DNA from: CAVREM01 sp963728825
Lineage (GTDB): Bacteria; Acidobacteriota; Vicinamibacteria; Vicinamibacterales; CAVVIG01
Reading direction: 5' to 3'
Assembly (NCBI GenBank): GCA_963728825.1
Contig: CAVSLA010000001.1
Location: 62,001 to 126,000 of the forward strand
Length of the DNA stretch: 64,000 bases
Shown: positions 16,406-26,798 of the stretch, piece after piece
How positions within the stretch are numbered: the stretch's first letter is position 1
How the letters are laid out: each line of letters begins with the position of its first letter
Program-made: the position numbers and the translations under genes
Notes under the pieces: generated by a model
The model's database searches: none
Told to the model about the DNA's origin: nothing
Seen by the model: the letters and a program-made list of their open reading frames with translations, nothing else

Positions 16406-17056
16406 TTACAGAACCGATAACAGCTCGAGCGGCGCGTCGATGACCCGATCCGCAGCTCCGAGCGCCTCAACCGGAAACCCACCGAACCCGAATCCATACC
16501 GCGCCACGCACGCGCGCGTTCCCGCCGCGTGGGACGTCCGCCAGTCGATGGCCGAGTCGCCCACCATCAGCGTGTCCTGCACGTCGACGGCCACGGTGGC
16601 AGCCAGGTGGAGCAGGCTCGTCGGGTCGGGCTTGCGGGGAAACGGCCCGTCCCCACCGACGACGAGCCCGGGCGGGAAGTGTCGCGCCAGTTCGAGCCCG
16701 TCGAGAATGCGCCGGGTCGAGGCCAGCGGCTTGTTGGTCAGGACCGCCAGTGGAATCCGCGGCGCCAGGTCACTGAGCACGTCGTCGATGTGCGGATACG
16801 GGCGCGTGAAGCGCAACAGGCGTCCCTCGTAGATCGCGAGGAACCGCGCGAGCGCATCAGACGGCGGTGGACACCCGCTCGCCGCAAACGCGCGCGCCAC
16901 CAGCACGGCCGCGCCGTCCCCGACCATGCCGCCGATTGCCTCCTCGGTCTGGACCGGACATCCGCACTCGGCGAGGAGCTGATTGGCTGCTTCCGCCAGG
17001 TCGCGCCGCGAGTCAACGAGGGTGCCGTCGAGATCGAAGACGATAAAGCGAATCAC
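16406..17056 (-). CDS. gph: Phosphoglycolate phosphatase-like HAD hydrolase
   Basis: 216 aa HAD-superfamily phosphatase with all four motifs: FDLDGTLVDS (nucleophile Asp 8), VLTNKP (motif II Thr), the Lys in RKPDP, and VGDSAIDW (motif IV). The helical cap domain (about residues 16-85) and length match Gph, which removes 2-phosphoglycolate. Related HADs (PpaX, PgmB) cannot be excluded. It ends 180 bp from the gvpJ start, with the sigma-54 promoter between them. Confidence 0.8.
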   Translation of the reverse strand: MIRFIVFDLDGTLVDSRRDLAEAANQLLAECGCPVQTEEAIGGMVGDGAAVLVARAFAASGCPPPSDALARFLAIYEGRLLRFTRPYPHIDDVLSDLAPRIPLAVLTNKPLASTRRILDGLELARHFPPGLVVGGDGPFPRKPDPTSLLHLAATVAVDVQDTLMVGDSAIDWRTSHAAGTRACVARYGFGFGGFPVEALGAADRVIDAPLELLSVL

Positions 17057-17188
17057 GAGATTTGAGGATTTCAGGAGTTGAGGATTCTAGGATTGAGGAT
17101 TTGAGGATTGCGGATTTGAGCGTCTGAATCGCATCATTCACCACTCAAATCCTCAAATCCTGAAATCCTCAATCCTCAAATCCTGAAA
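17057..17188. repeat. Intergenic direct/inverted microrepeat, GGATTTGA-type (copy 1)
   Basis: The left half (17060-17121) holds seven degenerate 7-8 bp units such as GGATTTGA, GGAGTTGA, GGATTCTA. After a short spacer the right half (17144-17187) holds the inverse words (TCAAATCC, TGAAATCC, TCAATCC). The whole gap can fold into a long imperfect hairpin. It fills the space between gph and queD. Confidence 0.7.
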
Positions 17189-17189
17189 T

Positions 17190-17594
17190 CTATTGAGCCA
17201 AGTATTCTGCAAACGACGTCGGGGTTTCCCATACTTTGACGCGGACGACCGGCAGACCCTGCCCGCTGGCGTACTCGAAGATCAGCCGCGCGATCCGCTC
17301 GACCGTCGGATTGCTGTCGAGCAGGTAGATCGGCTCGCCGAGCGCCTCGAGCGGCTTCACCAGTGGATCGTCGTGACGGAGCACCATCTTGTGATCGAGC
17401 TCTCGATCGATCCACCCCTTGACGATTCGCTTGATGTCACTGAAGTCGCAGACCATGTTGCGCGGATCGAGCTGCGTCGTGCGCACCTCGATTTCCGCGA
17501 CGGCATTGTGTCCATGTGGATGCTTGCAGATGCCGTCGTAGTCGAGCAGACGGTGTCCGTAGCAGAAGTCAATACGTTTGGTGACTGAATACAT
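17190..17594 (-). CDS. queD: 6-carboxy-5,6,7,8-tetrahydropterin synthase QueD
   Basis: 134 aa, standard QueD length, converting dihydroneopterin triphosphate to carboxytetrahydropterin for the queuosine/7-deazaguanine pathway. The zinc ligands are visible in FCYGHRLLDY and KHPHGHN, and catalytic Cys precedes this in GICKHPHGHN. Further hallmarks are DFSDIKRIVKGWIDRELDHK and VKVWETPTSFAEY. It is divergent from the damaged queC and flanked on both sides by the same GGATTTGA repeats. Confidence 0.9.
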   Translation of the reverse strand: MYSVTKRIDFCYGHRLLDYDGICKHPHGHNAVAEIEVRTTQLDPRNMVCDFSDIKRIVKGWIDRELDHKMVLRHDDPLVKPLEALGEPIYLLDSNPTVERIARLIFEYASGQGLPVVRVKVWETPTSFAEYLAQ

Positions 17595-17607
17595 AAGGAA
17601 ATAGATG

Positions 17608-17733
17608 GTGTGATTTCAGGATTTGAGGATTTGAGGATTTGAGGATTTCAGGATTTTTTCCCCGCCCGATTGAGGATTCAACACTACTCCAATAAAATCC
17701 CAAAATCCTGAAATCCTCAAATCCTCAGATCTC
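17608..17733. repeat. Intergenic direct/inverted microrepeat, GGATTTGA-type (copy 2)
   Basis: Five forward units (GGATTTGA/GGATTTCA, 17612-17656) are followed after ~38 bp by inverse units (AAATCCTGAAATCCTCAAAT-like, 17694-17727). The right edge runs directly into the first recognisable codons of queC. The same family occurs at 17057-17188. Confidence 0.7.
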
Positions 17734-18425
17734 TGCCGTCCTGCTCTCGGGAGGGCTCGATAGCGCAGTACCTGCTGCTCGACGAGGCCGCCGAGCGGGA
17801 GGTGCAACCCGTCTACGTCAGCGTCGGGCTTGCGTGGGAGGCGGCGGAGCGAGCGAGCGTCGCGCAGTTCCTCGAAGCCGTTGCGCCGGACGGTCGCATC
17901 CGCCCGCTGTCGACACTCACCGTGGACATGACGGACGTCTACCCTTCGACGCACTGGGCGATACAGGGACGCCCGCCGGCCTTCCACACGCCGGACGAAG
18001 AGGTCTATTTACCGGGCCGCAACGTTATTCTGCTCGGGAAGGCGGGGGTGTTCTGCGCCGCGGCTGGCATCGGACGTCTGGTGCTCGGCACGCTGGACCA
18101 CAATCCTTTTCCGGACGCGACCCCAGCCTTCCGGGCGGCGATGCAGTCGGCGCTCTCTTTGGGACTCGCACACGATCTGACGATCGAGGCGCCGTTCGCG
18201 CGGACCCGCAAGGCCGACGTCATTCGGCGCGGCGTCGGCCACGGCGCTCCGCTGGCCCTGACGTTGTCGTGCATGCAGCCAGCGGTCCTTGCCGGAGTCC
18301 GGCCGCAGATCGTTCACTGCGGCTTGTGCAGCAAATGCCGCGAGCGGCATCACGCGTTTGTCGAAGCGGGAGTCACCGACCCGACTGCCTACGCCGATCA
18401 GCGGCACCTGACGAGCGAAAAATAG
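17729..18425 (+). CDS. queC: 7-cyano-7-deazaguanine synthase QueC, damaged 5' end (no start codon, frameshift)
   Basis: QueC makes preQ0 from carboxydeazaguanine. The ATP-pyrophosphatase loop AVLLSGGLDSA is encoded at ~17735-17767, but the next residues (QYLLLDEAAEREVQPVYVSV) continue in another frame, so one extra or two missing bases lie near 17765. The rest is intact to the zinc site (SCMQPAV...HCGLCSKCRERHHAF). No ATG, GTG or TTG is in frame upstream of the loop; a TAA lies 11 codons before it and the leader is the GGATTTGA repeat. Either an assembly error or a recently broken gene. Translation from 17802 alone would lack the catalytic loop. Confidence 0.75.
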
Positions 18426-18435
18426 AAGACGTCGT

Positions 18436-19323
18436 TCAGCGGCGTCGCAGCGTAATCGAGCCGTCTCCGGTCCGGATGCGCAGCGGCGCACCGCCCGCAC
18501 CCAGCTGGCCGCGCAGGCGATTCTTGCCCATCCGGCCCGTGACATTCGAGACGCTCAACTCCTCGACGGCGATTCGGCCGTCGCCTGTATGCGCATCCAG
18601 ATCCGCATCGAAGGTCTCGGGCAGTTCCAGCGTCACGGAACCGTCGCCGGTCGAGATCGTCCAGTCGGCGGAGGTGGTACTTCCAGCGGTCGCCGCGAGC
18701 GTGACCGTACCGTCGCCGGTGTGCACCCTCACTCCAGACAGCTCGCCTTCGACGTTGACGCTGCCGTCGCCGGTTTGGGCGTTCAACGTGCCGTTCGATT
18801 CGCTGAGCTTGATCGAACCATCGCCGGTTGCCAGCTTGAGCTCCCCTGACAGGCGGCGGCCGCGGATTGCCCCGTCGCCGGAGCGCAGGTCGATGCGGCC
18901 GGCGATGCCTTCGACGTCCAACGAGCCATCACCGCTCCGCGCCTGCACGTCGGCGGCAGCGGGCACGCTGACAATCAGGCCGGCGCTGCGGCCACCGAAG
19001 CTCCAGTCAAGGGCATGATCCGGGTTTCGGCGTACTCTCACGTTGATGCGATTGCCGTCCTGCTCCGCGTTGACTTCGATGCTGTCGGCGACGTCCCGGC
19101 TGGCAGCGCGCCGCTCGACAATCACCAGCACGTCAGAGCGATCCCACGGCCGAACTTCAATCGAGCCATCAAAGGTCGACAACGTCAGCTCCGGCTTGCC
19201 CGTGACGGTGAATCGTTTCTCGACGCGGTCGACGTAGCGAGCCCCGTCGATGGCAACCACCTCGACGCATCCGCTGCAAACCGCCGAAATGGCCGCGATA
19301 CACGGAAAGTAACGGGACGCCAT
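18436..19323 (-). CDS. DUF4097-type beta-strand-repeat lipoprotein
   Basis: About 295 aa from the ATG at 19323. A lipobox (SAVCSGC) suggests a lipid anchor in the envelope. From ~residue 120 on, at least seven ~18-residue repeats begin with T/SGDGS (RSGDGSLDVEG, ATGDGSIKLSE, QTGDGSVNVEG, STGDGSVTLEL, RTGDGSITL), which should build a right-handed parallel beta solenoid. DUF4097 proteins are often encoded near stress or anti-sigma genes; their function is unknown. It converges on queC with a 10-bp gap. Confidence 0.75.
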   Translation of the reverse strand: MASRYFPCIAAISAVCSGCVEVVAIDGARYVDRVEKRFTVTGKPELTLSTFDGSIEVRPWDRSDVLVIVERRAASRDVADSIEVNAEQDGNRINVRVRRNPDHALDWSFGGRSAGLIVSVPAAADVQARSGDGSLDVEGIAGRIDLRSGDGAIRGRRLSGELKLATGDGSIKLSESNGTLNAQTGDGSVNVEGELSGVRVHTGDGTVTLAATAGSTTSADWTISTGDGSVTLELPETFDADLDAHTGDGRIAVEELSVSNVTGRMGKNRLRGQLGAGGAPLRIRTGDGSITLRRR

Positions 19324-19382
19324 GCGACCTCCTGCCGCCTTAGACGAAGACACGAGCGTGGGGGTTCTAGGTGTGTTTCCGT

Positions 19383-19440
19383 CAGGGCTAAGGGCTAAAG
19401 GGCTAAGGGCTAAAGGGCTGAAGGGCTGAGGGCTGGGGAC
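19383..19440. repeat. Intergenic microrepeat, AGGGCTAA-type
   Basis: Seven or more tandem units of AGGGCTAA / AGGGCTGA lie between the DUF4097 gene and the end of nagA; the last unit runs into the nagA stop codon. Confidence 0.65.
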
Positions 19441-20691
19441 TCAGGGCTGAACACTGGGTTTCGAGTACGCGAGCTGGCCGCCGATGTAGGTCTGGACCAC
19501 CGCCAGGTGTGAGTCGAGGACGACCACATCCGCGACCGCGTCGATCGCGAGCACGCCGTGGCCGACCAGGCCGAGCTCGCGCGCCGGCGTCGTGGCCGAC
19601 ATCGTGACGGCATCGACCAGTGACAGCCCGATTCGTTCGACGAGAACGCGGAAGGCGGCGTCCATCGTCAGCACGCTGCCGGCCAGCGTCCCGTCGGCCA
19701 GATATGCGGCGGAGTCCCGAACGGCGATCGCTCGTCCGCCGAGCGATGCGGTGTCGCCGGGTGACAACCCCGCAGCCGCGGTGCCGTCTGTGATCGCAAA
19801 AAGCCGCGAAGGCCGCTTGGCGGCGACCGTCGTCCTGATCAGCGCGGGATGGACGTGCACGCCGTCGCAGATCAACTCGGCCGCCACGTCGTCGTTCTGA
19901 AGGACCGCTCCGACTAGGCCCGGTGCGCGATGATCGAGCAGGGGCATTCGATTGAACAAGTGGGTCGCGTGTCGCGCGCCGGCGGCGATGGCGTCGAGCG
20001 ACTGCTCATAGGTCGCTCCCGAATGGCCGAGCGAGACGCGATGGCCTCGCGTCGTGAGCCAGGTGATGAGATCGAGCGCTCCTTCGAGCTCCGGTGCGAT
20101 GGTCACCGCGCCGACATCTGGCGCACCGCGCTCAATCTCGCGCAGGATGTCGGCTCCGTCGAACTCAGCGAAGTCCGGGCTTCCATGTCCTCCGTCTCCA
20201 CCCGACCCGCCAGACGCACCCGCCCCACCCGCCCACCCCTGGAGCGCCGATAGCGGGCGGCGGAGACAGCTGGCGGGCTGGGCGCCCATGTAGTCGGGGT
20301 TGATGAAATTGCTCTCGAGGTGCGCTGGAAGGACACGGGCGCTCCGCGGTTCCGGTTCGGCCCGCGCCCGGCGGACCTGCTCGAGCACCCGCCGCAGGGC
20401 CGGGGGTGAGCATGCCACCGTGGTCGGACAGAACGCGGCGACACCGTAGCGCGGCAGGCGCGCGGCTATCGCACGAACGGCCTGGCCTTCATCCAGCGAA
20501 TCGACGCCTTCCAAACCGTGCACGTGGACATCGATGAAGCCCGGCACGATGTAGTGCCCGTGCAAGGGAGAGCCGGACGCCTGTGGAGAGCCCGGCCGGA
20601 TATCGACGATGCGGCCGCTTTCGATCGTCAGAGTGCCGGGCGACAATATCCGGTCAGGCAGGACGAGTTCTGCGCCCGACAGAACAATCAT
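19441..20691 (-). CDS. nagA: N-acetylglucosamine-6-phosphate deacetylase
   Basis: 416 aa from the ATG at 20691, 7 bp after the upstream stop. An amidohydrolase-fold enzyme releasing acetate from GlcNAc-6-P for amino-sugar or cell-wall recycling. Visible are FIDVHVHGLEGVD, the metal Glu in AHLESNFINP, His ligands in SLGHSGATYEQSLDAI and ATHLFNRMPLLDHR, and the catalytic Asp in FAITDGTAAAG. The usual HLEGPF is HLESNF here. A Gly/Ser-rich insert (GGAGASGGSGGDGGHG) sits near residue 180. Co-transcribed with the PIN-like gene. Confidence 0.88.
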   Translation of the reverse strand: MIVLSGAELVLPDRILSPGTLTIESGRIVDIRPGSPQASGSPLHGHYIVPGFIDVHVHGLEGVDSLDEGQAVRAIAARLPRYGVAAFCPTTVACSPPALRRVLEQVRRARAEPEPRSARVLPAHLESNFINPDYMGAQPASCLRRPLSALQGWAGGAGASGGSGGDGGHGSPDFAEFDGADILREIERGAPDVGAVTIAPELEGALDLITWLTTRGHRVSLGHSGATYEQSLDAIAAGARHATHLFNRMPLLDHRAPGLVGAVLQNDDVAAELICDGVHVHPALIRTTVAAKRPSRLFAITDGTAAAGLSPGDTASLGGRAIAVRDSAAYLADGTLAGSVLTMDAAFRVLVERIGLSLVDAVTMSATTPARELGLVGHGVLAIDAVADVVVLDSHLAVVQTYIGGQLAYSKPSVQP

Positions 20692-20698
20692 CGGACGA

Positions 20699-21124
20699 TC
20701 ACGCGTCCCGGCCCCAGTCGGTGTTGATCTGCAGCTTGCGCCGCTCGAGCGGCAGCGAGGCACTTTCGGAGGCCCGTGGAAAGAGCAGACGGTCGACGCG
20801 GCCGAGAAGCGCCGACAGCTCGCGTTCGTCGGGCGCATTGATCACCAGCACGCCGCTGCCCGCCTCGGGCGGGAAGCGGCGATCGTCGAGGTAGTCGCGA
20901 TCCATCGTGACCAGCGTCCGGCGAAGCTGCTGGGCCAGCTGATAGTGCTTGACGTCTGGAGCGCGCCGCAGTCCGTCTTCTTCCAGGACGAACAGGACGT
21001 CCCACTCGAGCTCGCTTCTCATGAAGGCGACGACACCGGCAGGAACGTTGGCGTCAGCGTAGATCCTGGGTCGCGGCGTGAGCCGTTCGGCGTGATGACC
21101 CAATTCCGAGGCCAGCGTACCCAT
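20699..21124 (-). CDS. DUF5615-type PIN-like domain protein
   Basis: 141 aa. The core RIYADANVPAGVVAFMRSE, DVKHYQLAQQLRRTLVTMDRDYLDD and GVLVINAPDERELSALLGR follows the PIN-like DUF5615 layout, with acidic residues (DAN, D in VTMDRDY) in the expected nuclease-site places. No antitoxin-like partner is adjacent. It lies 7 bp upstream of nagA and 2 bp downstream of the deoxyhypusine-synthase-like gene. Nuclease activity is not proven. Confidence 0.65.
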   Translation of the reverse strand: MGTLASELGHHAERLTPRPRIYADANVPAGVVAFMRSELEWDVLFVLEEDGLRRAPDVKHYQLAQQLRRTLVTMDRDYLDDRRFPPEAGSGVLVINAPDERELSALLGRVDRLLFPRASESASLPLERRKLQINTDWGRDA

Positions 21125-21126
21125 TC

Positions 21127-22267
21127 CTAACTGCGGATTTCAGTCTTTTGTTCTTTCTTGTCCCTGACCGCTTTCGCTGCCTTGGTGAGCTCGGCGACCA
21201 GGCGGCCGCGCTGGTGGACGAGCTCTTTTCTCTTGCGGCGGCCGTTCGGGCTGGCGATCGCGTACTCGCAGAACAGCGGCAGCGCGATGGTCGAATCGCA
21301 GTACGCCACGACGGTATCCGGCAGGACGCCGGGATTGACCTTGCCCCAGCTGACCGCTTCGGCCGGCGTGGCACCCGAGAGACCACCCCACACCACCTGG
21401 TCGGTGGTGATCTGGATGAAGTAGTCGTTGCCGCCCTTGGGAATGCCGTAGACTTCCCAAAGCGTCGGCTGCGCCTGCAGATAGAAGTTCTTCGGCGAGC
21501 CGCCCCCAAGAATTACGCACCCGTTCTGCTCGGCCGGCCTGAACGATCGCACAGACCTCGTTCACGTCCTTGTTCGGGTCGATCATGAAGTGACTGTCGT
21601 TCATCAGCTCGTGGTAGGCGATGTTCATGCCGATCGAGCTGTCACCGGGCGACGAGGTGTAGATCGGCACCCCGGTGACCGCCGCCCGCGCCACGACCGA
21701 GTGCTCGTCGCAGCCTGGGAACCGTTCGAGCAGGTCCCGGCCGAGCCGATAGTGGAAGTCCGCGGTCGAGACCGGTTCGTTCAGCCCCGACCTGACGATG
21801 AAATCGCGGATGTAGGAGTCCGTTTCGAGCAGCACGGTCGCCGGGAAGAGTACGTCATAGATCCGGATGACGCCTTCCTCGTACAGCTCGACGTCGTTCA
21901 GGAACGGTGAACCGCGGCGCAGCGTGAAGTTCAGGGCGTAATGCAGGTCGTGATAGAGGTTCGCGCCGGTCGAAATGATGAAATCGACCAGCCCGCGGTC
22001 CATCATTTCGATGATGCAGCCGCCCAGACCGGCCGGGGTCAGCGCGCCGGCCACCGTCAGACCGATCGTCGTATCGTGTTCGGGCGCCAGCATCTTGTCG
22101 GCGAAGATCTGGCAGGCCTCGGACAGCCGGCCGGCATTGAAGGCCTGAAAGCCTTCGTCAATCAGCCGCTTGATGTCGGCGCTCCCGGTCGGCCGGTAGT
22201 AGCGAATCGGTTTCCCGGTCAGGAACTGCCTGGACTGCCCTGGAGAGCCGGGGGCGCGATGAGGCAA
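21127..22267 (-). CDS. Deoxyhypusine synthase-like protein (frameshifted)
   Basis: About 380 aa when both frames are joined; the frame breaks near 21535, between DVNEVCAIVQ and CVILGGGSPKNFYLQ. Family features are present on both sides: TVAGALTPAGLGGCIIEMMD (NAD site), FIISTGANLYHDLHYAL, and TPAEAVSWGKVNPG, whose Lys corresponds to the catalytic lysine of deoxyhypusine synthase. Bacterial members may act as homospermidine synthase-like or protein-modifying enzymes; bacteria lack eIF5A, so the substrate is unknown. The single indel may be an assembly error. Confidence 0.8.
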
Positions 22268-22279
22268 GGGGATACTCCG

Positions 22280-22352
22280 TTAGTCAGTCGAGAGTCGAGA
22301 GTCGAGAGTCGGGAGTTGAGACCCTTGACTCTCGACTACCGACTCCCGACTA
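22280..22352. repeat. Intergenic direct/inverted microrepeat, GAGTCGA-type
   Basis: Units of AGTCGAG are repeated four times (22282-22316), then the inverse words TCTCGACT and CTCCCGACT follow (22328-22352), forming an imperfect long hairpin between two divergent genes. Confidence 0.7.
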
Positions 22353-22373
22353 GATAGCTTAACATCGAGCCCT

Positions 22374-22805
22374 GTGACTGGCGAGATGACGGTCGTCTGG
22401 TGGATCCTCGGGGTGGCGGCCGCACTGGGGCTGCTGGTCGTGGTCCTGATCGCGCGGAAAGGACGGCCGTTTTCGACCGGCGACGTGTTCCGGGCCAGTC
22501 GGATAAGCAGTGGCAACCGGCTGTTTCCCACGCAGGTGCTGATTACCCCGACCAGTGTCGTCCATTTCACCCCGCAGTGGATCGGCAAGCAGGAAGAGAC
22601 GATTCACATGGCGCACGTCTCGTCGGTGAAAATCGACACCGGCCTGCTCTTTTCGGACGTCCTGATCGAAACGAGCGGCGGCTCCCATCCGATAAAGTGC
22701 TACGGGCATCGCAAAGGCGACGCGATACGGATGAAGGCGCTGATCGAGCAGTTTCAGACCGAGTACTACCGCCCCCCTGTGGGTCCGACGCCGTCCGGCC
22801 GATAA
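22374..22805 (+). CDS. Small membrane protein with PH-like domain
   Basis: 143 aa. One N-terminal helix (VVWWILGVAAALGLLVVVLI) anchors a cytoplasmic ~100-residue domain. Its strand pattern (LFPTQVLITPTSVVHFTP, IHMAHVSSVKIDTGLLFSDV, GHRKGDAIRMKALIEQFQ) resembles bacterial PH (bPH2) domains with a C-terminal helix. Function unknown. It lies 14 bp upstream of the sigma-54 activator gene and may share its transcript. Confidence 0.6.
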   Translation: MTGEMTVVWWILGVAAALGLLVVVLIARKGRPFSTGDVFRASRISSGNRLFPTQVLITPTSVVHFTPQWIGKQEETIHMAHVSSVKIDTGLLFSDVLIETSGGSHPIKCYGHRKGDAIRMKALIEQFQTEYYRPPVGPTPSGR

Positions 22806-22819
22806 CCTAAGCGCCACGC

Positions 22820-24181
<1,362 letters not shown>

Positions 24182-24305
24182 CGCGAAGCGGACTTCGTGC
24201 CACCGTGAACGACTGCACTGAGCCTATGGCGTTTCGGCGTATCATCGTGCAGACGGCTCCCCCCGCCGCATACCCTGGTCAGTCGGCGTTTACCTGGCCC
24301 AACTG

Positions 24306-26798
24306 ATGAAGGACCTCCCAGTCCCGGCGCGGCTCTACGTTGGAGCGGTCCTCGCCGCTGGCGCGCTGGTGCTCGTCACGTTCGCGCCCCGCTCGATAGA
24401 AAACCTCGGGCTCTTCACTGCGCTGCTGCTGATCTCCTCGGGCGCTTCCGCTTTCAAAGTGACGCTGCCGCTCACGACCTCGGGCTCGACGATGTCGGTC
24501 TCCTACGCGGTCGATTTCGCGTCGCTGCTGCTGCTCGGTGCGGACGCGACGATGCTGGTCGGCGCGATGAGCGCGTGGAGTCAATGCACATTCCGCGTCG
24601 AGAAGCGCGCGCCGCTCTACCGGACGCTGTTCAGCATGGCCTCCCTGGTCCTGACCGTGAAGGCCACCGGTCTCGTCTACGCCTGGCTGGGCGGACCTGC
24701 GCCCGGTCAGCCGTTCACGACCGCCTCGCTGCCGCGTCCGCTGGTCGGCGCGGCGACGGCGTATTTCATCGGCAATACGGTCTTCATCGCGACCGCGATC
24801 AGTCTGTCGACGCGTCAGGCGCTGGTCCGCGTGTGGAACGAGAACTTCCTGTGGAGCGCGCCGAGCTACTTCGTCGGCGCGCTGGCGGCGGCGGTGGGTG
24901 CCTGGGTGATTCAGCTCGGCGGCTACTGGATGGCCGCGCTCGCCGCGGCGCCGGTCTACACCACCTACTGGGCCTACCGGGTCTATCTCGGGCGCATCCA
25001 GGATCAGCAGCGCCACGTGCAGCAGGTTTCGGATCTGCACCTCGCCACCATCGAAGCGCTGGCGCTGGCGATCGACGCGAAGGATCACACCGCGCAAAGC
25101 CACATCCGACGCGTCCAGGTCTACGCGGCGGGTCTGGCGCGGACGCTCGGGATGTCGCACAACGAAATCCAGGGCGTCAAGACCGCGGCCCTGCTGCATG
25201 ACATCGGCAAGCTCGCGGTACCCGAACACATTCTGTCGAAGCCGGGTCCGCTGACCCAGGAAGAGTTCCAGAAAATCCGCATCCACCCGCAGGTCGGCGC
25301 GGAGATCATCAGCGGCGTTCCCTTTCCCTACCCGGTGGCGCCGCTGATTCTGAGCCACCACGAACGCTGGGATGGCAAAGGCTATCCGGCCGGCCTGAAA
25401 GGCGACGAGATTCCGCTCGGCGCCCGCATCCTGTCGGTCGTGGATTATTTCGACGCGCTGATGTCGGAGCGGCCGTATCACAAGGCGATGAGCTTCGACG
25501 CCGCGATCGGCCTCCTGCGACAGGAGTCGGGCAAGGCGCTCGATCCGAAGGTGGTGCAGACGTTCATCGACATGTATCCGGCCCTGCACGCGGAAGCCGA
25601 GATGAGTCAGCAGCCGGCGCGGCGTCTCACCAGGGTGCCGACGCACGCGCCCGCGGCGCAGCCGGCCGTCGGACTGGTCAACGAATCACCGGGCCGCACC
25701 AGCGTCTTCGAAGATATCGCGCTGGCGCACCGTGAAATCTACGCGCTCTACGAGATCGCCCAGGCGATGGGCAGCAGCCTCGGCGTGTCCGATACGATGG
25801 CGCTGATCTCGACCAAGCTGACCAACATCGTGCCGTTCTCGTGCTGCGCGCTGTTCCTCTACACCGAAGAATCCGAGATGCTCCGCTGCCGCTTCGCGAC
25901 CGGCGTCGAATCGGAGACCGTGCAGCAGCTGACCATCAAGAACGGCCATGGCCTGACCGGCTGGGTGGCGCGCAACCGCCGGCCGCTGGTCAACGCCCGC
26001 CCGAGCGCGGACTTCGAAGCAGCCGGCGTGTCGGCGCAGACCAGTCTGCAGTCCGCCCTGGTGTGCCCGTTGGTGTTCAACGAACGCTTCATCGGCACGA
26101 TTGCCGTCTATCACACCGCGGCGGCCGTCTACACCGACGATCATCGGCGCCTTCTCGACCGGATTTCCGAGCAAGCGGCCGCGGTCATCTACAACTCGAT
26201 TGTCTTCGAGCAGACGCAGGAGGACTCGCTCACCGACCCGCTGACGGCGCTGCCGAACACGCGGTTCATGTTCATGCATCTGACGCGCGAGCTGGCGCGG
26301 GCCAACCGCTTGAAGTCAGAAGTGTCCCTGCTGGTCATGGACCTCGATAACTTCAAGGAGATCAACGACACCTACGGCCACCACGTCGGCGATCGCGCGC
26401 TGCGCGAAGTGGCGGCGGTGCTGCGCGCCGCGATTCGCCCGTATGACATCTGCGTCCGCTACGCCGGCGATGAATTCATCGTGGTGTTATCGGGCTGCGG
26501 TGGCGAGGAGGCCGAGCGCAAGCGACTCGAGCTGCAGCGCGCGGTCGATGGACTCCAGTTCGAACCGCGGCCCGGCAAGCTGCTGCCGCTCGCCATCAGC
26601 ATCGGCGCGGCGATCTTCCCGCACGACGGCGACTCGTACGAAACGCTGTTGGCGACCGCCGATAGCCGCATGTACCGCGACAAGACCCGGCGCAAGCGCC
26701 AGGCCGCACCGGCTGACGGCAGTTCGCAACCCAGCGCGGATGTCGCCGGCGGCCTCTCGGACATCGACCTCAAGCGTTCAGCGATCGGAATTCTCTAA
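24306..26798 (+). CDS. Membrane HD-GYP / GAF / GGDEF cyclic-di-GMP protein
   Basis: 830 aa. About eight N-terminal helices (to ~residue 230) form a membrane sensor. The HD-GYP domain follows (~245-395) with LLHDIGKLAVPEHIL and HHERWDGKGYPAGL, a c-di-GMP phosphodiesterase signature. A GAF domain (~475-635) and a GGDEF domain (~640-800) end the protein; the synthase motif reads YAGDEFIVVLSG, AGDEF being a known active variant. Both opposing activities are therefore possible. It lies ~125 bp after the sigma-54 activator gene in the same direction. Confidence 0.9.
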   Translation: MKDLPVPARLYVGAVLAAGALVLVTFAPRSIENLGLFTALLLISSGASAFKVTLPLTTSGSTMSVSYAVDFASLLLLGADATMLVGAMSAWSQCTFRVEKRAPLYRTLFSMASLVLTVKATGLVYAWLGGPAPGQPFTTASLPRPLVGAATAYFIGNTVFIATAISLSTRQALVRVWNENFLWSAPSYFVGALAAAVGAWVIQLGGYWMAALAAAPVYTTYWAYRVYLGRIQDQQRHVQQVSDLHLATIEALALAIDAKDHTAQSHIRRVQVYAAGLARTLGMSHNEIQGVKTAALLHDIGKLAVPEHILSKPGPLTQEEFQKIRIHPQVGAEIISGVPFPYPVAPLILSHHERWDGKGYPAGLKGDEIPLGARILSVVDYFDALMSERPYHKAMSFDAAIGLLRQESGKALDPKVVQTFIDMYPALHAEAEMSQQPARRLTRVPTHAPAAQPAVGLVNESPGRTSVFEDIALAHREIYALYEIAQAMGSSLGVSDTMALISTKLTNIVPFSCCALFLYTEESEMLRCRFATGVESETVQQLTIKNGHGLTGWVARNRRPLVNARPSADFEAAGVSAQTSLQSALVCPLVFNERFIGTIAVYHTAAAVYTDDHRRLLDRISEQAAAVIYNSIVFEQTQEDSLTDPLTALPNTRFMFMHLTRELARANRLKSEVSLLVMDLDNFKEINDTYGHHVGDRALREVAAVLRAAIRPYDICVRYAGDEFIVVLSGCGGEEAERKRLELQRAVDGLQFEPRPGKLLPLAISIGAAIFPHDGDSYETLLATADSRMYRDKTRRKRQAAPADGSSQPSADVAGGLSDIDLKRSAIGIL

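Noticed and set aside
17057..17733. Repeated GGATTTGA arrays as a CRISPR
   Set aside because: Units are 7-8 bp, adjacent without 30-bp spacers, and partly inverted; no cas genes.
20699..21124. Toxin of a toxin-antitoxin pair
   Set aside because: PIN-like fold but no antitoxin-sized partner gene on either side; neighbours are metabolic genes.
24279..25646. 455-codon minus-strand open frame over the HD-GYP gene
   Set aside because: Shadow of the conserved HD-GYP protein; no recognisable motif.
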